A DNA stretch of 64,000 bases from Serinus canaria (GCF_022539315.1 NC_066315.1:125089374-125153373), one strand, 5' to 3'; numbered from the stretch's first letter, positions 1 through 15,850 are shown. Translations and numbers: made by a program. The notes: generated from the letters alone by a model not told the origin.

Positions 1-3000
1 CTGTTTTAAAATGAACTTGGAAAAACCATCTCTCTCTGATAATGTCTACTGGGAAGATGAGTTTGAGAAAAATTGCTGCCCTAAGCATTTTCAGGGATTT
101 AATTGTCTGCTTTGGCAGTCAATCTAAAGTCTTGATTTAATTTTTTGCATTTTGACAAGGTTATAATTAGCTTTAAACTTGTGAAGATCTGCAAAGCAGA
201 GGTAAGCAAGTTGTGTGTAGCTGGGACCAGAGTTTTCCTGGGTATCTCATTCCAAATCCTCCCAAGCACCTTTCCTATACAGTGTCTTCTGCTACTTGTT
301 CCTGTGATAAAAATAAATTACAAAGGCCCAGCATCAATTAGTCACTAAAACATCTAGGTTTTCCTTTCAGTTTTCCCTCTAACTTCCTCTAAGTGTCCCT
401 CTAACTTCCAATGCAGATATAGCTTGATTTTAGATCCCAAGTTGTTAAAAACTCTCCTCCTTTACTATTCATCAGCATTTTTAACCTGCTTGTCTAGCCC
501 TAAAATCTGCACATATACTGTATTTAGGAGGTGTGAATTTCTGTACAACTCATTTCCTGGAGTCTCAGGCAGGCTCTAGGACATGGAATTTGCTTAAAAC
601 TGGAGTGGATATGTTTTATGTCAATATGTTTACACATCAAACAAAGCTGAAATGCTACCTAGCCTTGAAAATATATTCCAACTCAATTTACCAGGGAAAT
701 GTCATGGGTAAATATCACAGCCCAGCCTCTAGACAAATGTACTTTATTCCTTCAGTGAAATGTTTGAGATTGAGCATTCTTTTGGGAAATAGTATTTCTG
801 GATTCACTCAGGGTCTGTAAATTATGCTTCTTGTTAAGTAGTAATTTATTTCTGCTATTCATCTCTGCATTTCTCTGACTGTAGGCTGCACAATAGAATG
901 GTCTTCTCTGTGGTAATGTTAGAGAAAGTTTAAAAGGTACATTTTAAGTATAACAAAACCAATCCATGTTATGATATTGACAACACAAAATGTAATTGAA
1001 GAGATTAAAAAGGCATAAATTTCTTCTGCTCTCTTTCTGGCTTTGGTGTATTTTTATTGTTTGGTTATTTTGCCACTGTTTTAAAATGACATCTCTGTCA
1101 GAGACCTTTCTCCAAGCAACATTTAAGGACCCACTCTGTCATCCTAATCACAATAATTTCTGTCCCTCTAAGTATCTTGAAACAGTGTGCTAGAATTGTG
1201 CATGCAGTTCCAGGGTAAAAAATAGGAATAAAAGTATCAAAACTCCTTTGAATTCTCTTTATGTTAGCCTTTGATGCTTCCAGACACTGTGAGTAAGGAA
1301 TCCTCCTATATTTCATATTTTGGCAATATGAAAGAGGAGGCTGAGAAGAACACTACCTTGGGTCTTACATACTTCTGTCACTTTATGACACAACATTAAA
1401 TTTATTTGAATGAGGGGTGTAACATGTACATGTCTGTCTAAAACAAATGGGAAAAGACATGGAAGGCAGCAAATTCTAAAGCATTAGACATTTTTATAGC
1501 TAATGAATTTACTCTATTAAACTAGGATATATAATCTATTACATTAGAAAAGATAAACACAGCTGCTTTATAAAAAAAATAAAATTCTTCTAATCCACAT
1601 TAATCAGTTACAAAACCAAGCCATGTTGCTTAAAAGTAGATAGAAATGTTTATTCCCCCTCAGAGTTTTCTTGAACAATTTCCTCCAAAGTTTTTGGCAG
1701 AGAAGACACATAAACTCACACAGGCACATAATAAGCTCTAGTGCAGTAGATTCTGTGCTGTTGTGATTCCTTGTGAATGGCATGAGGAGATCTCAATAGA
1801 CTGGCTGTGTTGTTAAGGCTGGAGATACCTTTAGCTGCTGACATCACAGTCCTGCAGTTTCACCCTCTCACTGAAGCCGTGTGTACAGCTGTTTTTCAAG
1901 CAGAGAGTGCTATCACTCAGTGCATGTTATAGCCTGTTAAAGGCCTACACTGTTAGCAATTCTTGACTTACAATGTCTCCTTCTATCCTTCCACAGCAAG
2001 GAGCAAAGGGAAACACAAAAAGACAGCTCCCCTCCACTGGCTTTTAACTCAGACAAACTGAAAGGGGTTACATAATCCTATAGCCACCTTTACTTGCAAA
2101 TCACAGAAGGGAGAGACATCTGTTTCCTAGGCACTGTCTTTATCTCCAGATAAAAAAAAATGTTAAAAACCCAACAAATAAAACCCCCACTAAACCCAAA
2201 ACCATCACAAAACAAAACAAAGAAAACCCTCTACCTTTGTTGTTGAGTGCATACCAGAGTGAAAGACAGAACAAAAGCATAAAGAATGGGGCATTGCTCA
2301 AGGTTAGATTTTGTCCTTCATTTAGAGTCTGAAAGAATCAACTCAGAATTTGTCTGTGGGATAAAAAAATTCTTAGTAAAAGTTTTAAACTAACAGCTAC
2401 CCAGGCCGTCATCTTTATGGCTTGATGTGACATGTTACATTGAAAAAGGATACTGCTTTGAATTCATATAAAGGATACAGAAAAATATTTTTCATTTAAT
2501 CATCTATCAGCTTTTGCTTCATTCTATATTTCATAGTTTATTTTGCCCTCAGGAATATTATTTTCTTCATATGAAAGGTAATTCATTCTTCACCTGGACA
2601 AAAAAATTGCATGCACTAGAGCTTTTTATACTGCTAAATGAACCATTGCACACTTTTCAAACAACTCAATTAACATATTTTCTTTATTAAATTTCCTTTT
2701 CTAAAAATAGTTTTGCTTTATAAATCTGCCACCTGTACACCACTTGTTTATGTGAGGGATTTCAACATAAGCAAAAGGTGACTCTAATACTTCATCCTTC
2801 AGTTTCATCCTCTCCTTAAAAACTTTGCATCAAAGACCTAATAAAATCTCTCTGCTCTTTATTAAAGACTAAAATACCACAGAGCTCTCTTTCTGCCTAA
2901 TCACATTGCTTATTCTTTTAAAACAGAATATTTACATTATATGATGCCTGCTAATCTGCAAAATCATTCTTCTGTTCTTCTGCAAACATCTGTGAACTGT

Positions 3001-6000
3001 CATCTGTGTGCATCTCTAGAAGAGTGAGAAGCATTGTATGGGGCATGTCCTTCCATGACTGCCTAGAGAGAGAACTTGGTGCATGGATACAGCATGGACA
3101 GAGCTATAAATGTCATCCAGCTCCACTAACCTGGTAGAGTTAAGACTCTTAGCACTGTAGTCTAAATATGTCCTCTAGCTAATCTGCCCAAGTCTTGTTC
3201 CATGTCTCAAAGGAGATCAAGGACTTTAGGTTAGGCTAAGAAAACACCCAACCTTTTCTTCTATGCACAGCATTTCCCACCAACAGTGCCCACACTTTCT
3301 GAAGTCTGGAATAGGTATAATTACCTCAATTTGACGTATTTCATTGTTTTTGTAGGCATATGCTCCTTTATTTTTAGGTTCAGTACAGTTTGAGATACAG
3401 ACTTCCATTACACTGTGTGTTGCAAGACATGGCACAAATGAAGGTTGGTGCTGTCAAAGAAAGAACATTTAATTTATCTTTCAGAACAGCTAATGCACTC
3501 TTTTAAGGAAACTTACAGGTTCTGTTCATGATGCTTTACTTCTAGGAATGAGTCTTCTGCAACTTGAATTTTAGAATGGAACAGAACCATTTGGGTTGAT
3601 AAAAAAAGTCCTCAGTGGGAGCATTTTCTTTGAAGATTCCATTGAATTCTAAATTTGAATTTCCAGTAACCATGAAATTTAAGTTCCACATATTCATATT
3701 CTGTGAAGATGTACGTTTTGGCTAAAAACAAAAAAAGAAAACTAATAACTGTATCATGAGTCTTATTTTCTACATGACCTCTATGACTCTCACAGACATA
3801 TTAGTTTCTTTACATTTTATCCAAAGGAAATAAAAATAGATGCAGTCTCTCAGAGGCATGAATCAGTGCAGAGCCTCCTCCAAAGTCTAGGCAGGATGAC
3901 ATGCAAGATCCACAGTGTATGTCACCTCCATCTGCAGACACACAGAAATAACAGCTTTGGTAACAAGCCAAGACAGCAGCTCACTAAGCAAAACCTGACA
4001 ATTCCATTGTTTCCTTATTTTCTCACTTCTCTTCTTCAGCCCCCGTCTTTCACTGTGTCTTGTGATTCCCAAGCCTATTAACTACTGAGATTGGATATTA
4101 CTGCATTTTTACTACATTTATAGAATAAATTCTTCTGTAAAAGAAAGTGTTTGAAGTGTTTTAGTCCACATTAACCCTTCACATTGACCTGTTCAACACA
4201 TCTTGAAAACTCTCTGGAGAGGGACTGGCTTGCTTTGGGGTGGTTGGAGCTCCTTGCTCCTGACCCTCTCACAATAAGTCCTTCCCTATGTTAGGTAAAG
4301 TTCTGCTTCATTGCCACTTTTGCAGATGGGTCCATAACGGTACACGGAACAAATTTCAGGATACCCAAGGAAACAAAACCATCAATTTGGTTTGCTAAAT
4401 TATTTTGCATGGGTATCTGAGCCATCCATGCAGAAGGAATTAAAAAAATGCAAGAAAGGGATAGGGCAGAGAGCTAGGGGGAGGACTACTCTGTAAGATG
4501 TTCTTGCTTGGGAATGTGAGACAGTTCTTTCACTCTTTTGATTCTGGGAGTCACAGTTGTGCTTCTGTCACACCCCTGCTTAGTATTGTCCTTTCTAGTC
4601 TTGGTACTGCAGATATCTGTTGCCAAGCTGATGTCTTATTTTGTAATACCTCAGCAAAAGCAGGCAGTTATAGAACTGACTCTGACAATGATCTGTTAAA
4701 TGTCTGGCAGCCCATAAGGGATTGTTCTGCTTTGGAAGGCATAATTAATACTACTCCAAATGTGTGGGCGGTGTTTCACCTTCTTGAATATATTATGACA
4801 TATTTTCACATTCAAACTCATATCAGTTTCTGCCTATTGGTGATGTCTCTCTAAAATATTTCCCATCAAATCACATGTAAAATAAGTAACTCATTTTTAC
4901 TGTCATTACAGCACCCTTTTTCATTCTCCTTCTTTCACCACAGTTTATAATCTCCTAATCTTTATAATCACTTTTTGCCCATCATGACAATCTTCCAATG
5001 AAGCTTTGAAACTGGACTACATAAAATAAATAAGTCATTAAATACAGAATAAATGTCACAGTATTTATAAGAGTATTAGTCTGTACCTGTCTCTATTTAC
5101 AGAGCTTTGCTCTGCTTCATATCTTCATTTTCATATATTTGTCTTGCTTAGGCTTTTAAGGTCCCAACCCTGATTTGAAAGAACAGTATTTTGTAAAATC
5201 AGTGAGGTCTCATCCTTACAGTTAATTATACACACAGACATTAATGGATTTTGTGTTCCTGAAATAGTGCAGGAAACATGTGGCAGCAGTGAAAACATAG
5301 AAGTCTAAATAGAGATAAAAAGGTAAGGATTAAAAACTCATACAGTGCAATCAATGTAACAAATTAGGTTTGTTCTTCAATATGAGGAAAGGTTTTCAAA
5401 CTGAAAAATTATGGGGAAGTTACAACCAAGTGCTAATTTTATAAGTTCCTTGCCTTTTAAAATCATTCAGTGAATATATTCTAATGAAAACAGAGAACTA
5501 AAAATCACACTTTTAAAGGACCTTAACTTAGTACTCATATTGCAAGTAAATCAGAAAGACATAAAATATTTTGCAGTATGTGACAAGGTTTTTCTTGAAT
5601 CTTTTGCAGATGCTCATTCTCATTGGCAGTTTTAGGTCTGTAAAGTCTAACAGAAAAGTTTCATGCCTTTCTTTTGTAGTAACAAGGGCTATAATTCATC
5701 CAAATTCCTGAAGCTCTGTTAGAAGAGAGAGTACATGGGAGCACCAAGGCTTGTATGGTACCTTAGCAAGGTAAGTGAAGATCACAGAAGAAAACAGAAG
5801 TCAGTGTACTGCGTCAGAGTGAACTTGATGACCTGACTTTGGGTCCTTTGCTCATACTTTTTTGTCTGTGCTTGCCTCTTCTCATTTACCTCATCCCACA
5901 ACTGTTCTCAAACCTGGTCTCATCACAACCGGGATCTGAGCACTGCCTCTTCCCTGTCAAACCTAATCTCAGTCTGTTATCCTAAAGGTAACAGACTAAG

Positions 6001-7480
6001 CTCTACTGCTGTATGCTACAGCCCCAATCTACCCTGCAACCTGCTTTATCAAATATAATGAAAATAAATACTAATCAAATATAATAAAAAAATCACAAAA
6101 ACCCCTCTTGCAAATTCCTGTTCTGCTCATGTGATTGCTAATCCAAAATCCAAGAATGTTTCTGCTGTCATTTAAACCTCTGTACTGTTTGAAGTGGTTT
6201 CTGTTCTGACCTGCCAATGAGGTTAGTCCTGGACTAGAAAGGAATTAACTCCTTGGCAAATGGTAGTTATATGGTAGTACTGTAGTAAAGTCATACTGAG
6301 GAGGGGAGACTTTGCCTATGGAGTGTTTCTGGAAGAGTAAGAATTAATTTTACACTCCTTTTTTTGTGTAGAAAGTTGTGTATTGCTTTTTTGACACATG
6401 AAACAAAAGCATAGATACTTTTATATTTAGAACATAGTGAAGTGGTTCGGTATCATTGGTGAGTTCTTCTCTCACTACTGTGTTTTGAGCAGCTCCTGAA
6501 CTCCTCCACAAAAGGAGAAAGTTGTTTCTCATAGCCCAGAGAGACTACTCTGACCAGAGCTCTACAGATTGGTCTGCAGCAGGGTCAGAACTCACCTCCA
6601 TCCATAGCAGCGTGACAGCTGGTGTGACAAACGTTTTATGGAAACAAGTCTTCCCTCACTCTCAGTGACACATTTCTCCCTTCTATTCCACCAAAAAAAG
6701 GTTCCACCACCTCTGCCCCTCTCTGAAGGGGCTCCAGTATTAATCATTTGTTCCCACCTAATTTGTGTTCATCTCACTCAAAAATTAGTTCAAATGTTAT
6801 CTCTATGATGCTTACCTTAGACTGACTTCTTAACTCCAGATTTGTTTTCTCATGTGTCAAGTAAAAATATATTCTTTTTCTGACATCTTCTCATGCTTTT
6901 GAAGGGAATTCAGAAGGCACTGGAAAAATGTGGAATTTCATGGCATTTGTCTTCTGTTTGTTAAAGTCTCTGGGTTTTCTTTTGTGACCAAGGTTTTTTG
7001 GGTTCATCATGTCATCCCATGGAAGAGCCCCAGCATTGCGCAGGTACCTCCAAGAGAATGAGGAAGCTGAGGAGGGCAGGCAGGAGGCAAGGGTGTTTAT
7101 TAGATAAAATCAATGTACCTGAAGAGAGGGACTTTAGAAATATCACACAGTACAGCAGTTACGTGTTTCTAAACAAAGGCTCATATTCAAAGGCTCATAT
7201 TCAAACTGAACTGATTTGTGTGATATATACCTGTCCTTTCATTTTATTGAATATATATTTCAATTTAAATAACGAAATACAATCTTAATTTTATAGTCTG
7301 TTATGTTTTATAGTTTAACATAACTGATGGTGCCCAGAATTTCAGGGTCTCCTTTGAGACATATACAAGTTATAGGCTTTCTCTGGCTTGATGACCTGTG
7401 TTTAAAATGCTGCACTTGAGGTGTCTCTCTCTTATATCTATTTCTATGAATAATAAATTAACAATAACTGTTAATAATAA

Positions 7481-7483
<3 letters not shown>
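1..7483. other. Intergenic, no gene recognised
   Basis: AT-rich single-copy-looking DNA. The longest open frame (118 codons at 4498) has no recognisable protein features. No repeat family was identified. Confidence 0.6.
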
Positions 7484-7543
<60 letters not shown>

Positions 7544-7544
7544 T
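7484..7544. repeat. (AAT)n microsatellite, about 20 units
   Basis: This is an uninterrupted AAT/ATA trinucleotide run, with shorter imperfect AAT runs just before it from 7448. Confidence 0.97.
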
Positions 7545-10500
7545 TGACATTAAAATACTTTCTCTATTATTAGTATACTATATTATTAGTATTCCCTTGC
7601 TGAAAATTGTGATTGATGCAATGATTTCAACAGAGACTGAGCTTTTTTTTTTGGTAGATGTTCATTACAAATGGTTCATTCCTTTCAGTATATTCACAAA
7701 AATATAAGGCAGAAGCAGACCTGGCTGAGGGAGAAGTACAGGAAAGACTCTTAATACTACTTTGTGGTGTTGATGTTGAAGAGCACAGAGATAATTTATT
7801 TTCATTCTGTTACATGTTTGCATTTGCAACCAGACGTTTCTTAGCAGGCTCAGATCTCACACTTTGACTGCCTGCCTTATCACTCCATCACCAACTCCTT
7901 CCTGCTGAACCACTGTGCTGAACCTTGACCTGTAGAGATTAGCTCACCCCAGAGAAAGGGGAAAGGGTAATTTGGTCTCCCGGTCCTTTTGATCTAATCT
8001 TTTCTTCTCAGACTTTCAGGCAGATTACCAGAAGATGTAGTCTGTTACTATTTTAGTGACTTTTCTGTATTTTATATTTGTTTTTTCTTCCAACAGAAGA
8101 GTATGTAAATGATACCTTCTGGAATGTGAAACAGTATTATTGGATTATAACTGATGAAACGAAACTAGAAGATAATAGCTGCTGTGGAAGCTATATCATT
8201 GGTTAAACTGATGGCAAAACTGCAAGGGCAGTACTGTAGTTTCTGAACATAATTAGTCAAAAGATGCCAACATGACTGAGGACTTTAAAAGCAACAAAAT
8301 TGCTTTAAAAAAATGGTGCAGATTATAAAAAGCCTTTTATTTCTCTGTCTTATACCTAATATGGCCATCCATTCAGAAACCAGTTATTCCCTTCTGGCTA
8401 CAGTGGCATATCCTTTGATGTTCGGAGGTACTGGATTAAAGGATTGCAGTTACCACCAACAGTGGCAAATACTTAGATGCAACGCTTTTGTTCAAACCTG
8501 CACAAAACTGGAATAGAGTAGCACTAAAGTAAATTAATTCTAAAAACCAACATTCTTTAATATTGTTAACATCTTAAATGTAATTAAAGTCTTTAAAGTT
8601 GTCTGAGACTCTCTCGATTCCAATTATATATAAGACAGAAAAATTACACTTTGCAGTTCTGAACAACTTTTAAATAAGTATTGTGGGATTTAAAGAGAAA
8701 TGATACTGAACCCTGACCAGCAAAGCAAAAGTATACGCGGTTTTGTCACTTTCGTGGAGCACCACATTCAAGTTTTTCCAGATTTTATTCATCAAAAGGC
8801 TAATTTTTTAGGGTTTGGTTTGGTTTTTTAATTCCTGCTGGGGGGTTAGGGGAAAAAAAAAAGAGTTCCTAGAGGAACACAGAAGACAATTGGTGATATG
8901 GTCACATAGGATATCTGTAATAGAACCCAAGGCAAGGCCTACAGGATCCAGCCTCACCCACACTGTGCAAACCAACTCTCTGTTGGAACTCTGATCTCCT
9001 CCCTGTGCAGTTTCCTAAACAGTGAAAGCACAAGGTGCTCCCAAGCTTATCTGTATTGCAGTGCCTATTTATCTATTCTGGAAATCCTCGAACTGATATA
9101 TGATCCTCCTAAACCTATCAGAGCATTATTCAGTGCTGTCCTAGCCCAGCACCTGCATATGCAGTTCACCTTTGCACACACTTCTGGTCAGCCTTTCTCA
9201 CCTCATTACTCACCTGGTGCTGTCGGTTGGAACTCTCTGCAGGTCTGAAAGTTACAAAGCACCAAACACATCCGTTTGGCCACTTGCCCTTTTAATCATG
9301 CGAATTGATTATCTCAGTCTGACCTCAATAAGCCTCCTGCAGCTGTGAGCCACCACAGCGGATAATGGAGATTGCTAACTCCCAGTTCCTCAGGTGACTT
9401 CTCATGTGTCATAAACAGACAACACAGTTTGTCACATCTATTAACCTGTGTTGCATTTTTTCCAACAGTTTAATTATGAAACAATAAAACGTTTTTAGGA
9501 GGTGTTTGGGCCTTTAAGTATTTGCCAATTAATTACAATCTGCATGTACCATATTGTGGTCTGAATTTAAACATCTGCTCTGTGTTCTAGATATTGTGGA
9601 AATGGTTTATTTTTAGATTGTATTTTCATCTACTCAAGGAAAAGCAATGCCATGCTTCACAGGGTTCCTAGACTTCAGTCAGGACAAATGTACACACATC
9701 CTCAGGATCAATGTGTGGGAGATGAACCTTTTGTTGAGCACACACTTCCCTTTAGTAAGGCTCTGAACCTGCTGACTTGACAAAGCTGATTGTTAAATTT
9801 CCTCTCCACAAATAAAACATTTTGCATTTTGCTTTAGCTACAGTACTGTCCAGTGACTAAATGTGAATAGCTGTTATAATAAGCCATTATTTCTGCAGAG
9901 ACTATTGGAAATTTATCTTGTGCAGAACACCAGAACAGAGGGCTGCGTGTGCTTTGTTTTACCAAAGCTTTTAAGTTGCTCAATGAACTGTGATCTTTAA
10001 AGAAGCCTGACTTTGATAGCTTTATGTCCTATCAGATTCTCCTCAAAACCAGCACTAGGCAAGGATCCAATTTTGTTCAAAAGCTTTGTTAATGAATTAT
10101 AAGCAACACGAGACGACATGGCTGTGTCCTGCCATTTTTTCCTACTCTTCAAAAGCTCAGCCCTAAGTCCTTCTGCCAATGCCCATCTGCAACTCCAAAA
10201 CCTTTGGTTAGGGGAGGAAAATCCAAAAGGCTACCACAGTCTTACAATCTCTCAGGTTCACCAAAAATCTTTAAACACTCAGCCTCTGGCCCATAGCGAT
10301 AACACTTTGTACTCGTATTTGCAAAATTGACATTGTAGTTTTTTTGGAAGCTAAGAAGTTCCTAATTGCAACTGGGCTTTCAGTGTGCTAAATTTGCTAG
10401 AAGGCAGCAGGATGAGATGGATTCTAGACCTGCCTTGATGAATGACCAGATTTCAATGGCCTTTGATTCATTTATCTATAAAGGGCTATAAAAGATGGAA

Positions 10501-13500
10501 AATAGCACCACGAATTACAAGAAATGGGTGTGTATGTGTGTGTGAGGGGAGGATATAAAATGCTTTAGAACATATTTAAACTGCAGGGTTAGGCAAAAAA
10601 CCAAAACTGGTGTGTCTGAGAAAAAGAAAAAGACCATTAAAAAAATCCAGAACAACAACAATCCCACAAAATAACAACAACCCAAACCAAAAACAATCCC
10701 ACAAAAATAGGTTCTTTTTGGTCTCATGTGGGTCTCTAGGGCACAGAAGGAAACTTGGGAAAATCATGACAATAACGTCACAGGGTTCACTGACAAGCAT
10801 CTATGACTTTGTGAAACAGGCTGCTTTCCACTGATGTCAATCTGCTCTTTTGATTCATCTTCTTGTAAAGGACTCCACCCTGTTCAAATACAGTAATTAT
10901 CAAAAGTACAGTTCTAAGATGAAGTTCCACAGTGTCTAGAAGGTGATAGCACAGGGTCCAGGCATGGCTTTTCTCTCTTTACCACTCCCAAAGGAAGGAA
11001 CAAACCAGATGCTGGGACAATTATTCTCTAGTGTTCAGCAAAAGGGAAATTAGCACATCTGGCCACAACCAACATATTTTATTTGTCCTTTCAGAAGACA
11101 ACTATGCATTTTTGTCTGTTTGCACTTTGCACTGTTTGCTGATCTCAGTTTTCAGAGGCCTTCCAGTAGATTCCCTCCAAGAAGCCTTTTCTCAAAAAGC
11201 TTCAAAAAAGTGCTGAAAGAGCAGTCTAAAAATACTGAGCCCAGAAAGTCCTTTCTAGAATAATCTAATATAGAATCTTTCTAGCAGTCTCTTCCTTGTC
11301 CAATTCAGTTGCAAATTTCACTATATGATAGAGTTGCAATAGATTGAGTTATCAGTTAAGGTACCCATTCCTTGCTCTAACACTCTCTTCAACAAGTTAA
11401 AATTATCTTTGATGCATTTATTACAGAAAATTGTCTTCATTGCAAAAACTCCAGCTTCAGTTGAAAAGAAACACACAAGTGTTAGCCAGAAACACACAGT
11501 GTCAGTGAAGATTTGAGAGTGTGTGATGAAGAGTGAAAATTTAGTGAGAATAAGGGTCTAGGTTAAAACACAAACACAAAGGCAGATGTCAATCTCACTA
11601 GAACAAAAATAACTAGATTAACTGCATTATTGCAAGTGCAGGTCACCTTCTAATCTTTCTATCACTTGGCTAAGCTGTGTGGCTTTCTCTCTAATGGAAT
11701 ATTAATCTGGTTAAGTTGTAATTGGCAAAACCAGTTATCACTTAAATGACAGAAACAAGAGATAATTCTCAAAAAGGTTTGCATGTGGTCTTCTAATTAT
11801 AATTACAGTTCTAAGTGAACTTGCACAGCTCTCCTTTATGGCAGCTGTAACTGTTACAAGGCTGTAACCAACACAGTTTTAAAAAAAAACATTAAGAGGC
11901 AACACATGCACACCATCAATCATTTTCACACTCATAGGCTCAGCCTGAAGGTCACATGGATCATCAGGCTTGGTTTTTTAATCCATATCTAAAGGGCTTG
12001 TAACTTGATGGCTGCCCTAGCAGCTGGTCTAGCTGGGGCTGTGCTTTATTCCCATGTTCTCCAGTCTGTCTCATGGTGAAATCAGCAGCATTGCCCAGCC
12101 AAACCTGAGGAGTGCTGGTACCAAATGTATGCTCAGATAATTTTCTAAACTGCAAGAGTCCAGCACAGGCATCCTGTTTCTTTTTTTGTTTTAACTTATT
12201 TTTTCTAGTGAAAACATACAAAATGCTCTCTTAGCAATGATGAGGGGTTTGGCTTAAATTAATTATGCATTAGTCTCTGGAACTTAATAGATACTATTTA
12301 ATATGCATTTATATTATATATTCCTTGCCTTCTCACTACAATGTTTCAACAGTGACCCAACAGAGTGCTGGAGACATTCATTTTAGCAGTACAGCCCTTA
12401 CACCTACATAATATATATAAAAATATCTATTTACATAGCTATACAAATACATAAATATACATATATGTGTAACCTACATTATTTGCACAGTGTCCCACGT
12501 AATTAGCTGTCTGAAAAATTGAAATATTTTATGTAGTCACTAAAGTTCAGTTTAAATTGGTTCAATCAATACACAATTTCTCTGGAATAAATGAAATATC
12601 AGTACAAAATCTGAAGCTTTTGAAGAAATTTGTCAGCTTTTGCGTGCAGTAAAAATAGATTTTGTTACTTTGAATTTTAATATTCACCACTAGCCTTAGA
12701 AAATGAAAGTTCAGATTGCTTACCATGCTTTAAATATCTTTCTACAGACACCCTCTTCAATACTGCAGAAGGTACTGAACATCATTTTTTCCTGCTTTAT
12801 GTATAGTCATGTTTAGAAGAGAGGCAAAATCAGTGATGAAAACCTACTGTATGTCCACAGCTCCAATCCTACTGATAATTTTTTGTTAGTTGCATTAAAA
12901 ATTCAAAAGTAGCTACAGCCCATTGCCAAGTTTCTTCTACTTAAAAATAAATTTAAAGAAAAAGGCAGGAGGCATAGGAAAGAAGATAAGAAAGGAGGAA
13001 GTAAGGACTGTACAGTGGATCAGAATAGAATAATTTCTGTGTTCAGTCTTCCTATTGGCAAGTAATTGCAGATGACTGGGAATATTTCCACAAAAGAAAA
13101 TTTAAAATTTTCCCATATCAGGTATCAGAGATTTTGATCAAATATATTCATTAAGTCATAGGTGATGGATTTTAATAAAGAAGAAACAGGTTATAAACTC
13201 TTTTGGCACACGCCAAAGATGTTTGAATGCAGCACCTCAAAGAATGCCTCATGGCACTCAACTAGTGTGTGCAGGGAGGGATGCTCAGTTCTTGTTCCAA
13301 AGTCCATGGCTTAGGCTCACATTTGGTGAAGAGTGCTGTTAGAGCAGAAGAACAAACAAAATTCTCATAAAAGTTTATTACATACTTTGTTTTGGCTACA
13401 GTGAACTTTGGTAAAGTGTGACAGTAATTACTTGTTCCTTGGCTCATGCTTTACTTTGCTCACCTCACTTTTTCCTCCTCCTTCTCTGGAAATACTCCCA

Positions 13501-15850
13501 TAAGTATACTGAAAGATGTTCAGCACTTATAAGAACGATCTAGTGTGAGGATGAAAAGAATTAACTTGAGATATTCCCTCAGCTATGGAGAGAGAAAAGC
13601 TGAAACAGAGGAGAAGGTTCTGGCAAATACAAAGCATTCATACAATGCTATAGCAGGATGGGTTTTGCAGAGAGCTGACACCGTGCAGCTTTGCAGTGGG
13701 AGCAGGAAGGGCTGGCTGGCTGAGCAGCAGCTGGGTGCTAACCCTGACAGGGAAACTTCTGGAAAACATTTTTACTTCTCATATCAATGTGCAAAAGGCA
13801 TCCTCATACAGAGATCTCCACTCTGCTGCCCCATAGTCCTTTCCAAAGTCTCTTCTTTCAGCAGGGAGGACTACAGCTAAATCTGCAGAAAACACAGACA
13901 TATCCTATTTTATACTTATTGTTCCTAAGAACAAGTCAAAATCCCTCAAAACCTGAGATCCACACCAACATTCTGCATTGAGAAAATTGAATTTAACCTA
14001 CATTTTCCTCTAAATTTAAGGGGGGTTGATGGTGTTTAAATCTAGTAGCTACAACTTGCAGAGAGATGCAAACTAAGACACAGCTTAAAGGCTCAGATAA
14101 TTACTATTTCTTTGATATATTTGGCCATTTCTACAGAACCAAATTATCTTCTATTTCACACAGTTTTACAGCTTTAACTGAAATTATGTGTGTAAAAAAC
14201 ATTTCTCAAGAAAGTTTTTTTTCTCAATACTCTTTAAATAACTTGTGGCAACACAGTAAACCCTCAAGAATAAAAAGTCAATAAAGACTGGCATGCTAAG
14301 AATAATGGTAACATTTTCTTTAGTAGCTCTGTTATTCTGCTAAAAGAAAACAGATTGTTGTGACTACAATAGTGAAGCATGACTTGAAGGGAAATATCTT
14401 TCTTTTAGACAACCAGTTTAATTGGGAGAAAAAAAACCAACCAAACAAACAAGTATACTTCAGAAGAAAACTGCAACATTCAGTTTAGCCCAGGCTGAAA
14501 AAAAATCCTTGCACTGAATTTTACTGTGTTATGTTAATGACTTAGACAATCTGAAAGAGAAGATATTGAAATCTGTAGAGAACAATAGAGTTAAAGAGAA
14601 GATCTAAGAGGAGGAAGAGGAAAAAACAATGATCACAGTTTTTTAATGCACTAGTTATCTCAACTTTTCCTACTGCAGTAAAGCTTTATCAAATAAAATC
14701 AGATTCACTGATGAATGCTCTGTTTGTTTAAAAAATACTGAAATGAGTCAAACATCCAATGAACATGAAGCTGTGTGATCCTGGGGATTGATATATCAAT
14801 GCAAATGGTTTACTGTGTTGCATCTGGATGGTTATTTCATGGTATCTCAGTGATATGATGTCCCTATCTACATGATACTCACTGTGGGGTAAATACTGGC
14901 ACAGAATTCACAGTGAGTACTCAACTGAGCTGGTTAGAACTGAGTCTAGGTTGGGCAGCACCAGGCTGAAGTGCCACAGTTACCTTACCATGACTTTGCA
15001 ATAAAACCTGTGAAACATTGCCTTGCTTAGTACACATTTGGGTGGAGAACTTTTTTTCCCCTCTTAAAGTAATGTTAACAAAGAAAATGATTTCCAAAAG
15101 TAGCTTGTGAGAGACAGTCCTCAGTGACCCTGCGGTGAAATAATGAGAGCCATATTTAGCTGCTGGTTCTTGAGTCACAGGGAAGTCACAGCAGAAGTGT
15201 GACAGTGATAACAATCTGGCTGTGAAGGGAAGCATGGAGTGGTACCTCTCTCAATAGTTTTGCAAGTTCCATTCAGGAAATAGCTACTCTCTGAGATGAG
15301 TACACCATCACTGGTTGAACTAAAAAGTCAGATTCCCAACAGAGTGCCGGATATTCTATACAAAGATATCCTGTGGAAGCAGGATGAGCTTGAAAGAAGC
15401 AGAGTAAACCTTTAAGTCTGTTTGACTTCACCTTGGAGTTATCCTTCACAAAATATTGCAGCTCAGAGAATGTTTCTAATGTGCTCATGGGAATAACCAG
15501 CTTTCTACAGCACAGCATTTAGGGAATGATCTAATTAACCTGAATATTATAGAGAATACTTCCAGTGTAACAGAAAGGATTTAGAAACCAATGCTACTTC
15601 AATGCTACTACCATCACCTTCACAAGGAGTATGTTTTTAACAGATATTTAAACGTGTGTACATTAATAGAACACATTTAGATCCAAGAGACTCACTTTCA
15701 GCAACAGAATAATCTGAAAACATGGTATTCCTGACACCCTAAAAATAAAAACCTGACATTTAACATTCCCTTCTTTTTTTACCCCTGCAGGAGTTTGTTA
15801 TATACTCAACATCTCCACACGCTGGTAATTACAACTAGGAACACAATGTA
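7545..15850. other. Intergenic, no gene recognised; possible conserved non-coding block
   Basis: Open frames up to 111 codons look random. The stretch around 9,280-9,560 has the look of conserved homeodomain-rich non-coding DNA (ATTA, TTAATTA, TCATAAA), but this is impression only. Confidence 0.5.

Noticed and set aside
4498..4854. 118-codon open frame
   Set aside because: No family resemblance, no splice context and no sequence bias. It fits chance in AT-rich DNA.
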